From Colias croceus (taxonomy: Eukaryota; Arthropoda; Insecta; Lepidoptera; Pieridae), in contig NC_059552.1 in NCBI RefSeq assembly GCF_905220415.1, positions 10,245,001 to 10,309,000 on the forward strand: DNA of 64,000 nt, in the 5' to 3' direction. The notes under the pieces were generated by a model that was not told where the DNA came from, made no database searches, and saw only the letters and a list, made by a program, of their open reading frames with translations. Below are positions 10,473 through 21,095 of this stretch, piece after piece. The first letter of the stretch is position 1. Each line of letters begins with the position of its first letter. A program made the translations under genes and the position numbers.

Positions 10473-11565
10473 TTAAGTTAATCTAGACCGCCTTTAGGAA
10501 AGTTATTAGGACACCTAATACCGAAAGGGAGGAAAAGTAAAGAAAGTAAAGGTTTTGTGTCAAGGTGTCGTTGTATTTAAATGGTAGAATTTATGTAATA
10601 CCAATCTAATAAGTTTTAAAGCTGAGTAGAAAACTCTTACATATTTTGTTATGAATGTTGTTGTTATTTTATCTCACTATTCAGATTTGTGTTTCATCGC
10701 GATACGTGTAAAGGAACGCAGGCGAGGTCGAATTTAGGTCCAAAGGACGATTCTAAGAAATATGTATAATTTCATATGGCAACATTCAATACAGTCATTC
10801 TGCCGTCTTTTAGCATGTATGCTAAAAGGAGACGGTCAGCTTTCAGCTACCAATACTGTACTTAGTTGGAAAACACAATTGATTTTCAGTGGCATATTTG
10901 TTTTGTTTTGTAAACTTGTGTATTTAGTAGAACTATAATGATAATTTTAATAAATAATTTTATGAATAAAAATATTATTCGCGTTGTTTATAAATTAACG
11001 CGAAAAGAAAGAATTATGAACCTACTAGTGTCAATTTGTCTTAACCTTGTATATTTACCCTTCTCATTTACAAACTTTTTAAAAATGGAAATAAAAAATA
11101 GCACCGATAAAATGACAATTCTAATTCATAATAATTAATGAGCCACACTTTATCCCTTGAGGCTTGGGCCTTTAACTTTTAAATTATGCGAATCTAAAGC
11201 CCCTGAGTATAATGGTGCTTAAATACGAAAAATGTACCAACGATCTGTAAATCCCCTGGACACGAATTATAAGAAAGTTTATGGCCCTTAGAATTGAGGA
11301 ATGATAAAGATAGAAAAATATTTTCGACTAAATATTTACTGTTTGAGTGGTTCATAGAAATGGTAATTGTTTTTATACTTTACACGAGTAAGGTTTTCTC
11401 ACAATCGCATAAAAATAATATTTAATACCTATTTCAACGCATTTTCGTAGTGTGCGTGCTATGTAATATTACTATCTGTACCGTGCGGTTTCACCTGCGT
11501 GCTAAATCAAGTATTTCTCAGTGTATATGTAAAGTTTGTGTGTAATAATTTTATAAAAATTATTA
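10473..11565. other. AT-rich sequence with one strong hairpin, no gene
   Basis: Contains a near-perfect hairpin at 10803-10835 (CCGTC..TTTTAGCAT, loop GT, ATGCTAAAAGGAGACGG). The stretch TTTTCAGTGGCATATTTG near 10882 recurs at about 11740 inside a Helitron copy. The open frame at 10938-11138 has no recognisable motif and is probably chance. Confidence 0.5.
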
Positions 11566-11820
11566 CTAGCTGCGCTTCGCGGTTTCACCCGCGTGGCTCC
11601 GCTCCTGTTGGTCTTAACATAGCGTAATGATATACCTATAGCCTATAAGAGTCTTCCTTGATAAATAGTCTATCTAACACCGAAATAATTTCTCAAATTG
11701 GACTAATAGTTCCTGGGATTAGCACGTTCAAACAATTAATTTTCAGTGGCATATTTGAATTATGATAATAATTCATTCATTTAATGATTTGACTCTTCAG
11801 CTTTATAATATTAGTATAGA
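11566..11820 (-). mobile_element. Helitron-like repeat, family A, with internal insertion
   Basis: On the plus strand it runs from CTAGCTGCGCTTCGCGG to TTATAATATTAGTATAGA|T, the reverse of family A. About 65 bases (roughly 11731-11795, ATTAATTTTCAGTGGC...ATGATTT) replace the usual CAAACAAACAAA segment. Directly after it, 11826-11923 resembles the 5' part of a family-B copy. Confidence 0.75.
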
Positions 11821-11825
11821 TTTTG

Positions 11826-11923
11826 CTGTAAGGTATAATCCCAATCGGTCCAGTAGTTTTTTTGTGAAAGAGTAACAAACATACTATACGGTATACATCC
11901 TCACTTTCGCATTTATATTATAA
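11826..11923 (-). mobile_element. family-B Helitron fragment
   Basis: Contains AATCGGTCCAGTAGTTTTT, GAAAGAGTAACAAACAT and ACTTTCGCATTTATA in the order of the 5' half of a family-B copy read in reverse. It is truncated against the next element, whose CTAG begins at 11924. Confidence 0.55.
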
Positions 11924-12106
11924 CTAGCTTACCGCCCGCGGCTTCGCCCTCTTGGTCTAAAACCTAATAAATTATGTACCTTCCTCTTAAATCACTCTAT
12001 CTATTAAAAGAAACCGCATCAAAATCTGTTGCGTAGTTTTAAAGATTTAAGCATACAAATGGACATAGGGACAGAGAAAGCGACTTTGTTTTATACTATG
12101 TAGTGA
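11924..12106 (-). mobile_element. Helitron-like repeat, family C
   Basis: Plus-strand CTAGCTTACCGCCCGCGGCT opens the element and TTTATACTATGTAGTGA closes it. The body (GCATCAAAATCTGTTGCGTAG, GGACATAGGGACAGA) matches the copy at 31145-31319. Its GC-rich end resembles families A and B but the body differs. Confidence 0.7.
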
Positions 12107-12126
12107 AGTATGATTTGTGTCTACGC

Positions 12127-12146
12127 GTGTGTGTGTGTGTGTGTGT
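12127..12146. repeat. (GT)n microsatellite
   Basis: About ten uninterrupted GT units just downstream of the family-C Helitron. Confidence 0.85.
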
Positions 12147-12371
12147 TTATTATGAATGCGTCAACCGCAAGCATTAAATCATATAAATGTGATAAAACAT
12201 AAAAGCAACCCTTGCGAAGAACAACAAAACGTTTAAGAACCAGGGTAAAAAACAATGGGAGAGATTTATTAGTTTAGATATGAGTTGTGAGACAAATATG
12301 GACCATTTGGAATTGTATTTGTATGGGACTTGTTGATTGTTACTTGCTAATATTTTAATATTATAAAGACA

Positions 12372-12600
12372 CTAGATTTCCGCCCGCGGCTTCGCCCGCG
12401 TTTGCAAAGGAAAACCCGCATAGTTCCCGTTCCCGTGGGATTTCCGGGATAACTATCTATAAACTATCCTATGTGTTAATCCAAGTTACCCTCTATATGT
12501 GTGCTAAATTTCATTGTAATCGGTTCAGTAGTTTTTACGTAAAAGAGTAACAAACATCCGTACATCCATACAAACTTTCGCATTTATAATATTAGTAGGA
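12372..12600 (-). mobile_element. Helitron-like repeat, family B, full length
   Basis: Full-length copy read in reverse: CTAGATTTCCGCCCGCGG ... CCCGTTCCCGTGGGATTTCC ... GTAATCGGTTCAGTAG ... TTTATAATATTAGTAGGA|T. In element orientation it starts A|TCCTACTAATATTATAAATG and ends CTAG|T. It forms an inverted pair with the copy at 12812-13038. Confidence 0.85.
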
Positions 12601-12811
12601 TTTGTTAATATTAAATTGTATTTTACTATTAGAAAACAACACATGTTATTTGTATCCCGGACGAAGCAAGGAAAAGCAACTAGTTTTAGATTGTGCAAAT
12701 TACTTTATTTCAACGTGTTTACTTCGAGTTCAAGTTAAAATAAAGTAGGTAATTCAAAATGCATTTTTTGCAAGTTTCGTCTATGATTAATAAACTCTAC
12801 AAAAAAGCTTA

Positions 12812-13038
12812 TCCTACTAATATTATAAATGCGAAAGTTTGTGAGGATCTGTGTGTGTGTGTGTTTGTTACTATTTCACGCAAATACTACTGAACCGATT
12901 ACAATTAAATTTAGCACAATTATAGAGGGTTACTTGGATTGACACATAGGATAAGTTTTATCCCGGAAATCCCATGGGAACGGGAACTATGGGGGTTTTT
13001 CTTTGAAAACGCGGGCGAAGCCGCGGGCGGAAAGCTAG
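12812..13038 (+). mobile_element. Helitron-like repeat, family B, full length
   Basis: A|TCCTACTAATATTATAAATG at the 5' end, a GT-rich stretch near 12850, TGAACCGATTACAATTAAAT, TCCCATGGGAACGGGAAC, then GCGGGCGAAGCCGCGGGCGG and AAGCTAG|T. Opposite in orientation to the copy 211 bases upstream. Confidence 0.85.
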
Positions 13039-13374
13039 TTTATTTGTAATAGCAGTAACATAACAATATTGTATTTGCTTCAAATATACTATATCGCTAA
13101 ACATAATATGACGTCACAATTCAATTCTGTTATTATAACTAAAATCAAACATAACAAAGTTGGAACTACACCAATATCAAAATTCAAAACTAGTTCTCAC
13201 ATTGCAATATTACCGACAAATGAGTTCTCTACACCTGTGTCTAAGCGTCGGTCACAATGTACAAACGTACATAATATTGTAAGTTGTAACCTCTTAATAT
13301 AGAAGGGACTTTTTATTTATATGTAGATTTTAATTAAGGCATGTTAATGTCTATAATAATTTCTTTTTTATTAA
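13039..13374. other. spacer between Helitrons
   Basis: AT-rich DNA. The frame open at 13069-13302 shows no motif and is probably chance. Confidence 0.5.
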
Positions 13375-13551
13375 TCTTAATATATATAAATCTCGTGTCA
13401 CAATGTTTGTCTTCAATGGACTCCTAAACCACATAACCGATTATAATAAAATTCGCACACCATGTGCAGTTCGATCCAACTTGAGAGATAGGATAGTTTA
13501 AATTTCAAATAGTTTTAGAGAAAGCGGGCGAAGCCGCGGGCGGTAAGCTAG
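13375..13551 (+). mobile_element. Helitron-like repeat, family D
   Basis: A|TCTTAATATATATAAATC start, body with CTCGTGTCACAATGTTTGTC, GACTCCTAAACCAC, CCATGTGCAGTTCGATCC and GAGAGATAGGATAG, ending GCGGGCGAAGCCGCGGGCGG then TAAGCTAG|T. 177 bp long, as are the two tandem copies at 44004-44357. Confidence 0.85.
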
Positions 13552-14215
13552 TTTGAACTATAAAGTTTACAATGTTAATAAGGATTAAAATAGCTTTCAA
13601 CTTATTTTTTGTAATTAAATTATCATAAACTGTAATGTATTTACACAAAATAGAAATAATAAATAATCGAGTGTAATAAAAACGTGTTACTTATAATCTC
13701 CCCTCTTTCTGCGAATAAACCTCTGTAGAGTCTATGTAATTTATTTTAAGTTCCACATAGACATAAAATGTGTAAAATTATATTCTAGCTCGAATTCTTA
13801 ATGTTTCAAAGGGCCTAATTTATTTATACGACATCCACCTACCAAGAATTTTCAAGCAGACCACCTCAAAGACTACAAGAGACATATATTAACAGATCCT
13901 ACATACTTCAATATACTTTACAAGGAAACATCGTCTATAAACAAAACCGTTAATTATTAGCAAGAAGACGTCGTGTTAGCAAGTTAACACCAGTTGGCGA
14001 GTTAAGCCAATCAACCGTTGAACTAACGCAAGAGGAAACTTTCTGCACAACTTGAAGGTCTGTTAATGGGAGAATGGAGGATTTGGAATCACATTTTAAT
14101 AGAAGTAAGAAGAAAGTAGTTTGAAGAAGAAAAAACTACTTCAAATATGGAGTTTTAACTGTTATGTTTGGAATGTTTTTCATATATGAATTGTGTTTTT
14201 TGCTATTATAATATA
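13552..14215. other. AT-rich unique sequence, no gene seen
   Basis: Nothing recognised. 13971-14047 has several GTTAAC/AGTTAAG-like words without clear repeat structure. Confidence 0.5.
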
Positions 14216-14410
14216 CTAGCTGTGCCCTGCGGTTTTACTCGCATTTCTCCGATCCTGGTGGTCTTAACGTTATGATATGTAGCCTATAGCCTTCGTCGAC
14301 AAATGGGCTATTTAACACCGGAGTAATTTTTCAAATGGGTCCAGTAGATCTTGAGATAAGCGTGTTCAAACAAACAAACAAACTCTTCAGCTTTATAATA
14401 TTAGTATAGA
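14216..14410 (-). mobile_element. Helitron-like repeat, family A
   Basis: CTAGCTGTGCCCTGCGG at one end and CTTCAGCTTTATAATATTAGTATAGA|T at the other. The body has GGTCTTAACGTTATGATATG and CAAACAAACAAACTC. Reverse orientation. Confidence 0.8.
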
Positions 14411-14682
14411 TTTCAGCAGCCTGGTAGATATAATCTCCGCTAGGAGTATATATCTGTTCTGTGGATATAATTTTGAGATAAAATTTGTTACTATTTTATA
14501 TTTTTATGTTATGACTTTCCTATGGTGTGTGCCAGCTTTCATAAAGCTTCCATTAATTCATTCATAATTTTAATCTACGTTATTTGCTGGTAGATGGCCT
14601 TGACAAGCACTGGAACATGTTATTTAGCAGCTAATCTAGATTTAAATAAAATAAAATAGAAGAGCCTGTTCGTGAACTATTT

Positions 14683-15008
14683 CATCATCATCATCATCAT
14701 CATCAGCCCATATACGTTCCCACTGCTGGGACACGGGCCTCCTATGAGGGTACAGGCCATAATCCACCACGCTGGCCAAGTGCGGGTTGGCGGATGACAC
14801 ATGTCGTCAAACTTTTTTTTTTTTTTTTTTAATTCTTCGACATGTCGGTTTCCTCACGATGTTTTCCTTCACCGTTCGAGCAGTGGTGATGTTACAACAT
14901 GCGCAGATAAATTGAAAAATCAATTTATTTCCTGCGCGCTCGCCTGGTCTCGAACCACGGACTTATCGATTCGAAGTCCGAGGTCTCACCACTGAGCCAC
15001 CACTGCTC
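14683..15008 (-). mobile_element. tRNA-derived SINE with target-site duplication
   Basis: On the minus strand the element starts with a tRNA-like head: TGGCTCAGTGGTGAG fits a Pol III A box and GGTTCGAGACC fits a B box. A body follows (AAACCGACATGTCGAAGAA, a run of A's, CCGCCAACCCGCACTTGGCC, CAGCGTGGTGG), then a (GAT)n tail ending at 14683. The 8-base target duplication AACTATTT flanks it at 14675-14682 and 15009-15016. Transcription would be by Pol III, with mobilisation by a LINE enzyme supplied in trans. The head is followed by a SINE body and does not fold as a clean tRNA, so it is not a tRNA gene. Confidence 0.85.
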
Positions 15009-15016
15009 AACTATTT

Positions 15017-17390
15017 ACTTTTAAAATTTGTCCGTCTGTAACGTATATTTAAAGATTAAGAAGATTACAAACAAACTAAATGCTTCTTTTTATCCTGGAA
15101 TAATCACAGGATCATAATATTATGATTGTATGAGTGAGCACAGTTAAAAATAATATGTTATTCTATTATATTTTGTTTTCGTGAGCCATCCAACGTCATT
15201 CGAAATCACTGTCCAATCCTGTAAATACATTAATTTTGCAAAGCTCATAGAAATGCTAAACTTGATCATATGTATACAGTTTTGCTGTATATATGTAAAA
15301 ACTAATTTGAAATTGATATATTCTTAACACTTAGTTGACATTACTATAAAATTAACAAAAGTTTACGGAAGTAAAACAATGAATAAAATACTGTTCGTCT
15401 CACAATACAACCAAAAACATTGTATTTTAAAAATTAAAGATATTAACAATGTTCGTCACGTAAGAAGCAGATTGCGAGGTACATAATGCGGCTCGGAGGG
15501 CTCGCAAGGGCTGCTTTATCTCACCTTCATTTGTCACCCGCCGCGAAATAATAAGTATTCCACCTGTGGTGCCTTTAAAGCTGACGATTTTTTGTTGAAT
15601 AAATAAAAAAAATATTTTGAAAAAATAACAATTGACGAATAAACATAATAAATTATGCCTTAAACTTGGAGTTGTGTATAGTATTCTTGTATACTATTAA
15701 ATTTTCACGATTAAAAAAAATATAATAGGAAATCGATTGTGTGGGTGACAGGAGAAAATCGTATCATGAATTATTAAGCTTTTTACCCTTAAGTAGGCAA
15801 GTAAACTAAACTTTGGTGTTGCATAATTTGTGCATAATCATAATATTATTGTTTAAAAGTAAAGTAGTTTGTCTTCATTGTAGAGTCGCTACATTTGGCT
15901 TTATGTTTAAATGCATTGAAATAACATACCTTAGGAACTAGTTATTGTTAATGAAGAATAACATTGTCTGCTATCGAAATAAAACGTAAACGAAGTACCC
16001 AGTTAGAAGTATTTGCACATGATCATTACTCACACGACAAAGTCGTACGACAGATCGTATCGTATAAAGGCGCCCGTGAGTATACATACAGATGGGCCGC
16101 TTTGTCCTCTGAATAATCTACCAAATGAAGTGTTCTTTAACAGACTTCTGAAGCACCGCTATTCATTTTAGTCGGAGGGGAAACGTAGTTAAGGGATTGG
16201 AACTTCTAAGATGATAATAATTTTTCTTTTATTTCATCTCCTATATTTTTCCTTGTGACTTATATAGAACATGTCGAGGATTTCTTAGAATATGATGTTT
16301 TTAATTAATTGCTACATTTATGTATTTTTCCTCATATAAATAGGTTACTGTTTCCAGCATGATAATTCGTGTTTCATACAATTTCCTTCATGCGATTTTA
16401 CTAATAAAAAGTTATCATTTCCCAGTACTGTTTTTTATTCCGTAATTTCAGGATGATTAACAGAAAATACTGTTAATTCATTTTACTTATTACCGGCTTG
16501 AAAGCTGCAAATTTTCTGAAATATAAAATAACAATCTTAAGATATTGTTTGTCTATAAAATCACAATACATTTACGTATTTATATGAAATGCTGGACCAA
16601 TTTTAAGTAATATCAATTTTATAAAACACCGAATGCAAAATATTTATCACTCGAAAGCTGATATATATTTTAATATTCATAATTTGAAACCAGACCGAAG
16701 AAAGAATTTTAATACCTCAATATTCTTATTTATACTCAATTTCAATTAAATACTTTATCAAATACCAAATACTTCAATCAAATTAAAAGCAAGTCCAATT
16801 GGAAACATTTTGCATTCGAAGGGAAGTGAATAGAATATTTTTTGTACCGTTCGCTATCGTGTTTACTAAATCACAAAACCTGATTAATCCATTGGAAATA
16901 TCATTCTCGGATACGGTTAAATGAATTAAGAACGTTTGAATCTGTTAACACAATAAAACTTTTACGAATGTAAATAGAAATTTAAATGTTTCAGGGTTCG
17001 TTGGGACTTGGGAGATAGTATTTTGGTTCTGCTTTTGTGTAGAGTGGTTTAATAGAGATTCTGAAAGTATATGTTTATCCACTAGATTAATATAAATATT
17101 GACTATTATTAATATGTTAAATAATGTACTTTGTGGTCAATGTTTAGTATTTTGACCATTTAAAAGCGCTACTGAAGGAAGTATAGGTAAAGAAATAAAT
17201 TTTTGATTTTGAGCTTGAATATCCTTTCGTCTATAATTATCTACACTAACACTAAAACTTACAAGAATTAAAGTGTATATTCACATTTATCAATAGCTAA
17301 CAATATGAACAGAATAATCTTGTTGCGAATAAAACATAGATTCATTACTTACGTTACTAATAATTCACTATAACCGAGAAATTGCTTTTA
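15017..17390. other. AT-rich unique sequence, no gene seen
   Basis: Slightly GC-richer patches at 15470-15560 and 16020-16200 (CGACAAAGTCGTACGACAGA..., then TATAAAGGCGCCC) have no long ORF. 17165-17205 ends in AAATAAATTTTTGATTTTGAG, which may be an old LINE 3' tail. Confidence 0.5.
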
Positions 17391-17392
17391 TA

Positions 17393-17803
17393 GACCGGGA
17401 TCCCTCGCCCTTTTTCGTAAGTGATTACTAACAAGCTAAATTTTCGTCAGTAGCTTCATTTTGACGAGACGCCCAACATTAGCTAGTACAAAAATTTCGT
17501 AAGTGGTAGCTAACAGGGGTAATGAGAACATAATTTGTTGATTTAGTGGTTATCAAAAATTCATTACTAACTGGTTTTTTTATTTATAATTCTTATAATA
17601 ATAATCTAAATTAGCCGAAAAAATATTTGTCCTACAAAATGCTAGGTTTGATCAACGAGGTCCCATTTTTGCAACATGTACTATTTACGAGGTCATGAAA
17701 AATTATTACTAACCAGCTGATTTTTTTTTTGTTGGTTAGTTAATAATTATATAATTTAACGCCCACATTGTCCTACACATTACGTGGAACGTTTTTCTAG
17801 TCC
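17393..17803 (+). repeat. left terminal inverted repeat of the nuclease transposon
   Basis: Pairs with 21096-21506. Contains two TTGTCCTACA motifs (about 17628 and 17768) and GTGGTAGCTAACAGGGGTAA, which is also found in the short element at 59751-60318. Confidence 0.92.
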
Positions 17804-17851
17804 GACACTCTTAGGTTGTAGTACAAATACTAGATGTAAAAATAATTAGTA

Positions 17852-18205
17852 TCAAGTTGAAACTTCGTGAGTAGCTTCGTTTCAATGAGACGCCCAAGAA
17901 TTTCCTTTACGAAAATGCTCGATTGTGGTAGCTAACAGGGGTAATGAGGACATAATTTGTTGATTTAGTGGTTATCAAAAATTTATTACTAACTGGTTTT
18001 TTAATTTATAATTCTTATAATAATAATCTAAAGTAGCCGAAAAAATATTTGTCCTACAAAATGCTAGGTTTGATCAACGAGGTCCCATTTTTGCAACATG
18101 TACTATTTACGAGGTCATGAAAAATTATTACTAACCAGCTGATTTTTTTTTTGTTGGTTAGTTAATAATTATATAATTTAACGCCCACATTGTCCTACAA
18201 ATTGC
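17852..18205 (+). repeat. internal direct copy of the left TIR
   Basis: From GAGTAGCTTCGTTTCAATGA to CATTGTCCTACAAATTG this repeats 17452-17778 with modest divergence. Its segment CTCGATTGTGGTAGCTAAC matches the short relative at 59751-60318 better than the outer TIR (TTTCGTAAGTGGTAGC), which suggests it comes from a different family variant. Present only at the left end. Confidence 0.85.
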
Positions 18206-19264
18206 ATGGTATATTTTGCTGATCCTCCAATGGAATTTGAAATTCATAACAATAAAAATCTATTCATTCTGTACATTTTTCTATTGGAGTTTAGTTATAT
18301 TAGTACGCATGCGCGCGATGCTGCGTACTAGTCCAGGAGGAATCGGCGCATGAGTACCGAAAACTATTCCACCTCAATTTTTTTACGTGATCCTCTTCAA
18401 ATTGCCCTACTGATGATATAAATGCATGTTGCCATGGGGCAACCCGGTGCCATATTGTTTAAACCGAAATTGTTTAAACAATTGCAAGGAATTGTTATTT
18501 TTCAACCGGACAATTTTTTTTTATATTTTTTATCGAAATACCAATAAAAAAGGTCCAATTACTTTTCACGATAAAGTTAATATTTTCAAAGATATGAATT
18601 TTTTAAGGTTTGAAAAATCTCAAATTTGGGTACTTTCGACCCATGAAAAATATATTTAAAAAAAAAAAATATATAAGTAATATTTTTTTTTCAATTCTCT
18701 ATACAATAGTTAATAATATTGTTAATAGAGATTTAAGAAAATTTCATTGTTTATATCTGTTTTTTAATTGTTAACTTCGCGCGCTCACAAGTACGCGCCG
18801 CTTACCTTTAAGTATCGCCGTCTCTCTCTTACTCATGCGCTGCATCGGCCTCTCTGTGTCTTGAATCATTATTTATCATTTATCTTAAAAACTATCAACT
18901 TTATCAAGATTTTTAAAGAGAGCAATCTTATTAATAATTAAATTGTCTACAATTTGTTTCTTATATATTTTTTTCTGAAATCAATTTTTTTAAAGTTATT
19001 TAAGCATAAATTGAAACATGTAATTAAAATTACTTTTTTATCAGTTTATATTACTTTTTTGTTATTATCATAAGTAATTTTTGCATTTATCTCAACAATA
19101 ATAAGATATAATAGTATTTGAACATTTTTTGAAATCACAATTATTTATAAATAATAAAATTATATTGGGTACGCACTTGGATGTTTAGAAAAAACATTCA
19201 AATAAATTGAAAAAAAATAAAATAAAAACTAATTTTATAAATATATATCATGGTGTGTGTATGA
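18206..19264. other. transposon interior upstream of the nuclease ORF
   Basis: AT-rich with two CpG-rich patches: 18302-18360, with TACGCA...TGCGTA able to pair, and 18775-18855. Also a small hairpin GTTGCC-ATGG-GGCAAC at about 18428-18443. These could hold the promoter or 5' exons. ORFs here (for example 18426-18659) have no recognisable motifs, and no AG acceptor precedes the nuclease frame between about 19187 and 19297. Confidence 0.5.
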
Positions 19265-20827
19265 TTGTATGTTTTTGGCCGTTTACTTTATGCATCAGTA
19301 GAAAATAAAATTGATATAGAAAAAGCATTAAGTTATCCTCTAGCTCCTGTTCCTTTTTCACTCTGTCATACTAATGGATCGATATGCAAGACCCCTAAAT
19401 CTGTGATTATTAAAGAATTACTAGAATATCAAACCGAAATTGAAAATCCTCCAGAAGCAGACATTCACTTAATTGATGGATTTTATTTATTACATACGCT
19501 GAAAAACGTTCCAAACAGATATGGTAAAATCTCGAAACATATATTACAAATACTTACATATAATAAAAAAGAAGTACATATTATATTTGACAAGTACAAA
19601 AAACCCAGTATCAAAGATTTTGAACATGATCTGAGAGGTGAAGAGGATACACAGTATGACGTCATACGTAGAGACAATAATCGTCCTGCGGATTTCTGCA
19701 AATTATTGAGGAGTAGCAACTTTAAAGAAAAATTTGTCGAATTTTTAATTGAAGATTGGACAAGAGATGAATTTTTTACCTTGATTGAAGGGAAGACTGT
19801 TAAACTTAATTATGATCAATGTTACACTTATGAGGTGTCTAGTGATAATAAAATAAAAAGAATTATTGATTATAATCTTTCTTGTTATCATGAAGAAGCT
19901 GACACCAAAATTGTGTACCATGTTTGTCAATTTAATCGTAACTATCGTGTGCAGATACATTGTACAGATTCTGATATACCAATAATAATGTTGGCTAATT
20001 TCAAGTATTTAAAAGATGAAATACAAGTAATAATTAATTTAAGCACAAATAAAAAAAAAATGTACCTGAACATAAATGAAATTTATGCCAAGCTTGGAGA
20101 TCAATTATCGTGTTCATTTGCTATATGCCATATTTTTACAGGAAATGATTACAATCCCGCTTTTTTCCGTAAAGGAAAAAAAAGACCTTTCAGTATTTTT
20201 AAGAAAAATAAAAATTTTCAAGAGGCTTTTATTCAACTCCTACGAAGTGATCATACAGTATTAACAACGTCAAATGAAATAGTTCGAATTATTGAAGAGT
20301 ATGTATGTAGAGTGTACTCATTAAAAACCAAAAATGATATCAACAGAGGACGGTATGAACTATTTGAAAAAGGCTATAGATCAAAAGGTGGAAGTGAAAA
20401 AGTATTAAAAAAAAATATTATAGGATATGATCCTTCCAGTTTGCCACCAACAAAACAAGAATTGTTGCAACAAATTAAAAGAACGGTATTCATCAGCAAT
20501 GTATGGTGTAATGCACACATGCGGTGCCCCACAGATAAAGTACCTGAAAATTATGGATGGACAATAATTGATGGTAAATACGAGTATTATTGGTTTGATG
20601 GTCCTCAAAGCCCATCCTTTGAAGAATTATCTTCTCAATTGCAAGGTACCCTATTAATATTATTGAAATTTGGTTTTTAATTTTTCGGCGACATTAATTA
20701 ATTTTTTCATATTATTACAGATTTAGATACCACGGAAGATCAGAATGAAGAAGATACTGATGAAGATGAGGAGAGTGATGCCAGTAGTGAGGATGAATGT
20801 TTTTCTGATGAGTCAGATGAAAATTAA
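19265..20827 (+). CDS. transposon-borne PIN/FEN (XPG-like) nuclease-fold protein, two exons, 5' end uncertain
   Basis: Exon 1 is open from 19265 to 20645; a 75-base intron (20646-20720, GTACCC...TTATTACAG) joins it in phase to exon 2 (20721-20827, TAA). Numbering from 19265: FGRLLYAS (4-11), an aspartate in LIDGFYLLH (D71), VHIIFDKY with D109 followed by SIKDFEHDLRG, HEEADTKIVYHV (E210, E211, D213), CTDSDIPIIML (D235, D237) and FTGNDYNPAFFRKGKK (D295). This order of acidic clusters is that of FEN/XPG-like PIN nucleases, and of a broad family of uncharacterised animal proteins that usually read TGCDT at the last motif; here it is GND. Exon 2 adds a strongly acidic tail (DTDEDEESDASSEDE). AATAAA follows at 20873. 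There is no ATG at the start and a TGA lies at 19262-19264, so the N-terminus is missing or in undetected exons. Likely role: DNA cleavage or processing during transposition. Transposase activity is not shown. Confidence 0.7.
20646..20720 (+). other. intron of the transposon nuclease gene
   Basis: Donor AAG|GTACCC and acceptor ATTATTACAG|ATT. Removing it replaces a stop-containing read-through with a 35-residue acidic exon that keeps the frame to TAA at 20825-20827. The read-through alternative ends at 20680 with a nondescript LILLKFGF tail. Confidence 0.75.
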
Positions 20828-20872
20828 TTACTTTTTTATATAAAAATATCTACTTTTTCATGTATGTTACAT

Positions 20873-20878
20873 AATAAA
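20873..20878 (+). terminator. poly(A) signal of the transposon nuclease gene
   Basis: AATAAA lies 46 bases after the exon 2 stop codon and before the right TIR. Confidence 0.6.
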
Positions 20879-21095
20879 GTTGATTTATTTCAATAAATAT
20901 ATTTTCACTTTACCTCATGTTGCACATAGGAAAAAGGAAAATTACGATTATTGTAGGACTACGGATGCATACCAGTTTTTTTGTAGGACATTGTTTTATT
21001 CGGATAAAAAACACACTAATGTATCACGTGATACTTTTGTCCTACAGTTACTAATAAAAAAAATGGTCCTGTGGTATGGACAACTTAGGAGTCTA

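Noticed and set aside
14940..15008. tRNA gene on the minus strand
   Set aside because: A and B boxes are present, but the segment is the head of a SINE with a body, tail and target duplication.
18426..18659. First exon of the transposon nuclease
   Set aside because: The ORF has no recognisable similarity to the family and no splice path in frame to 19265 could be shown.
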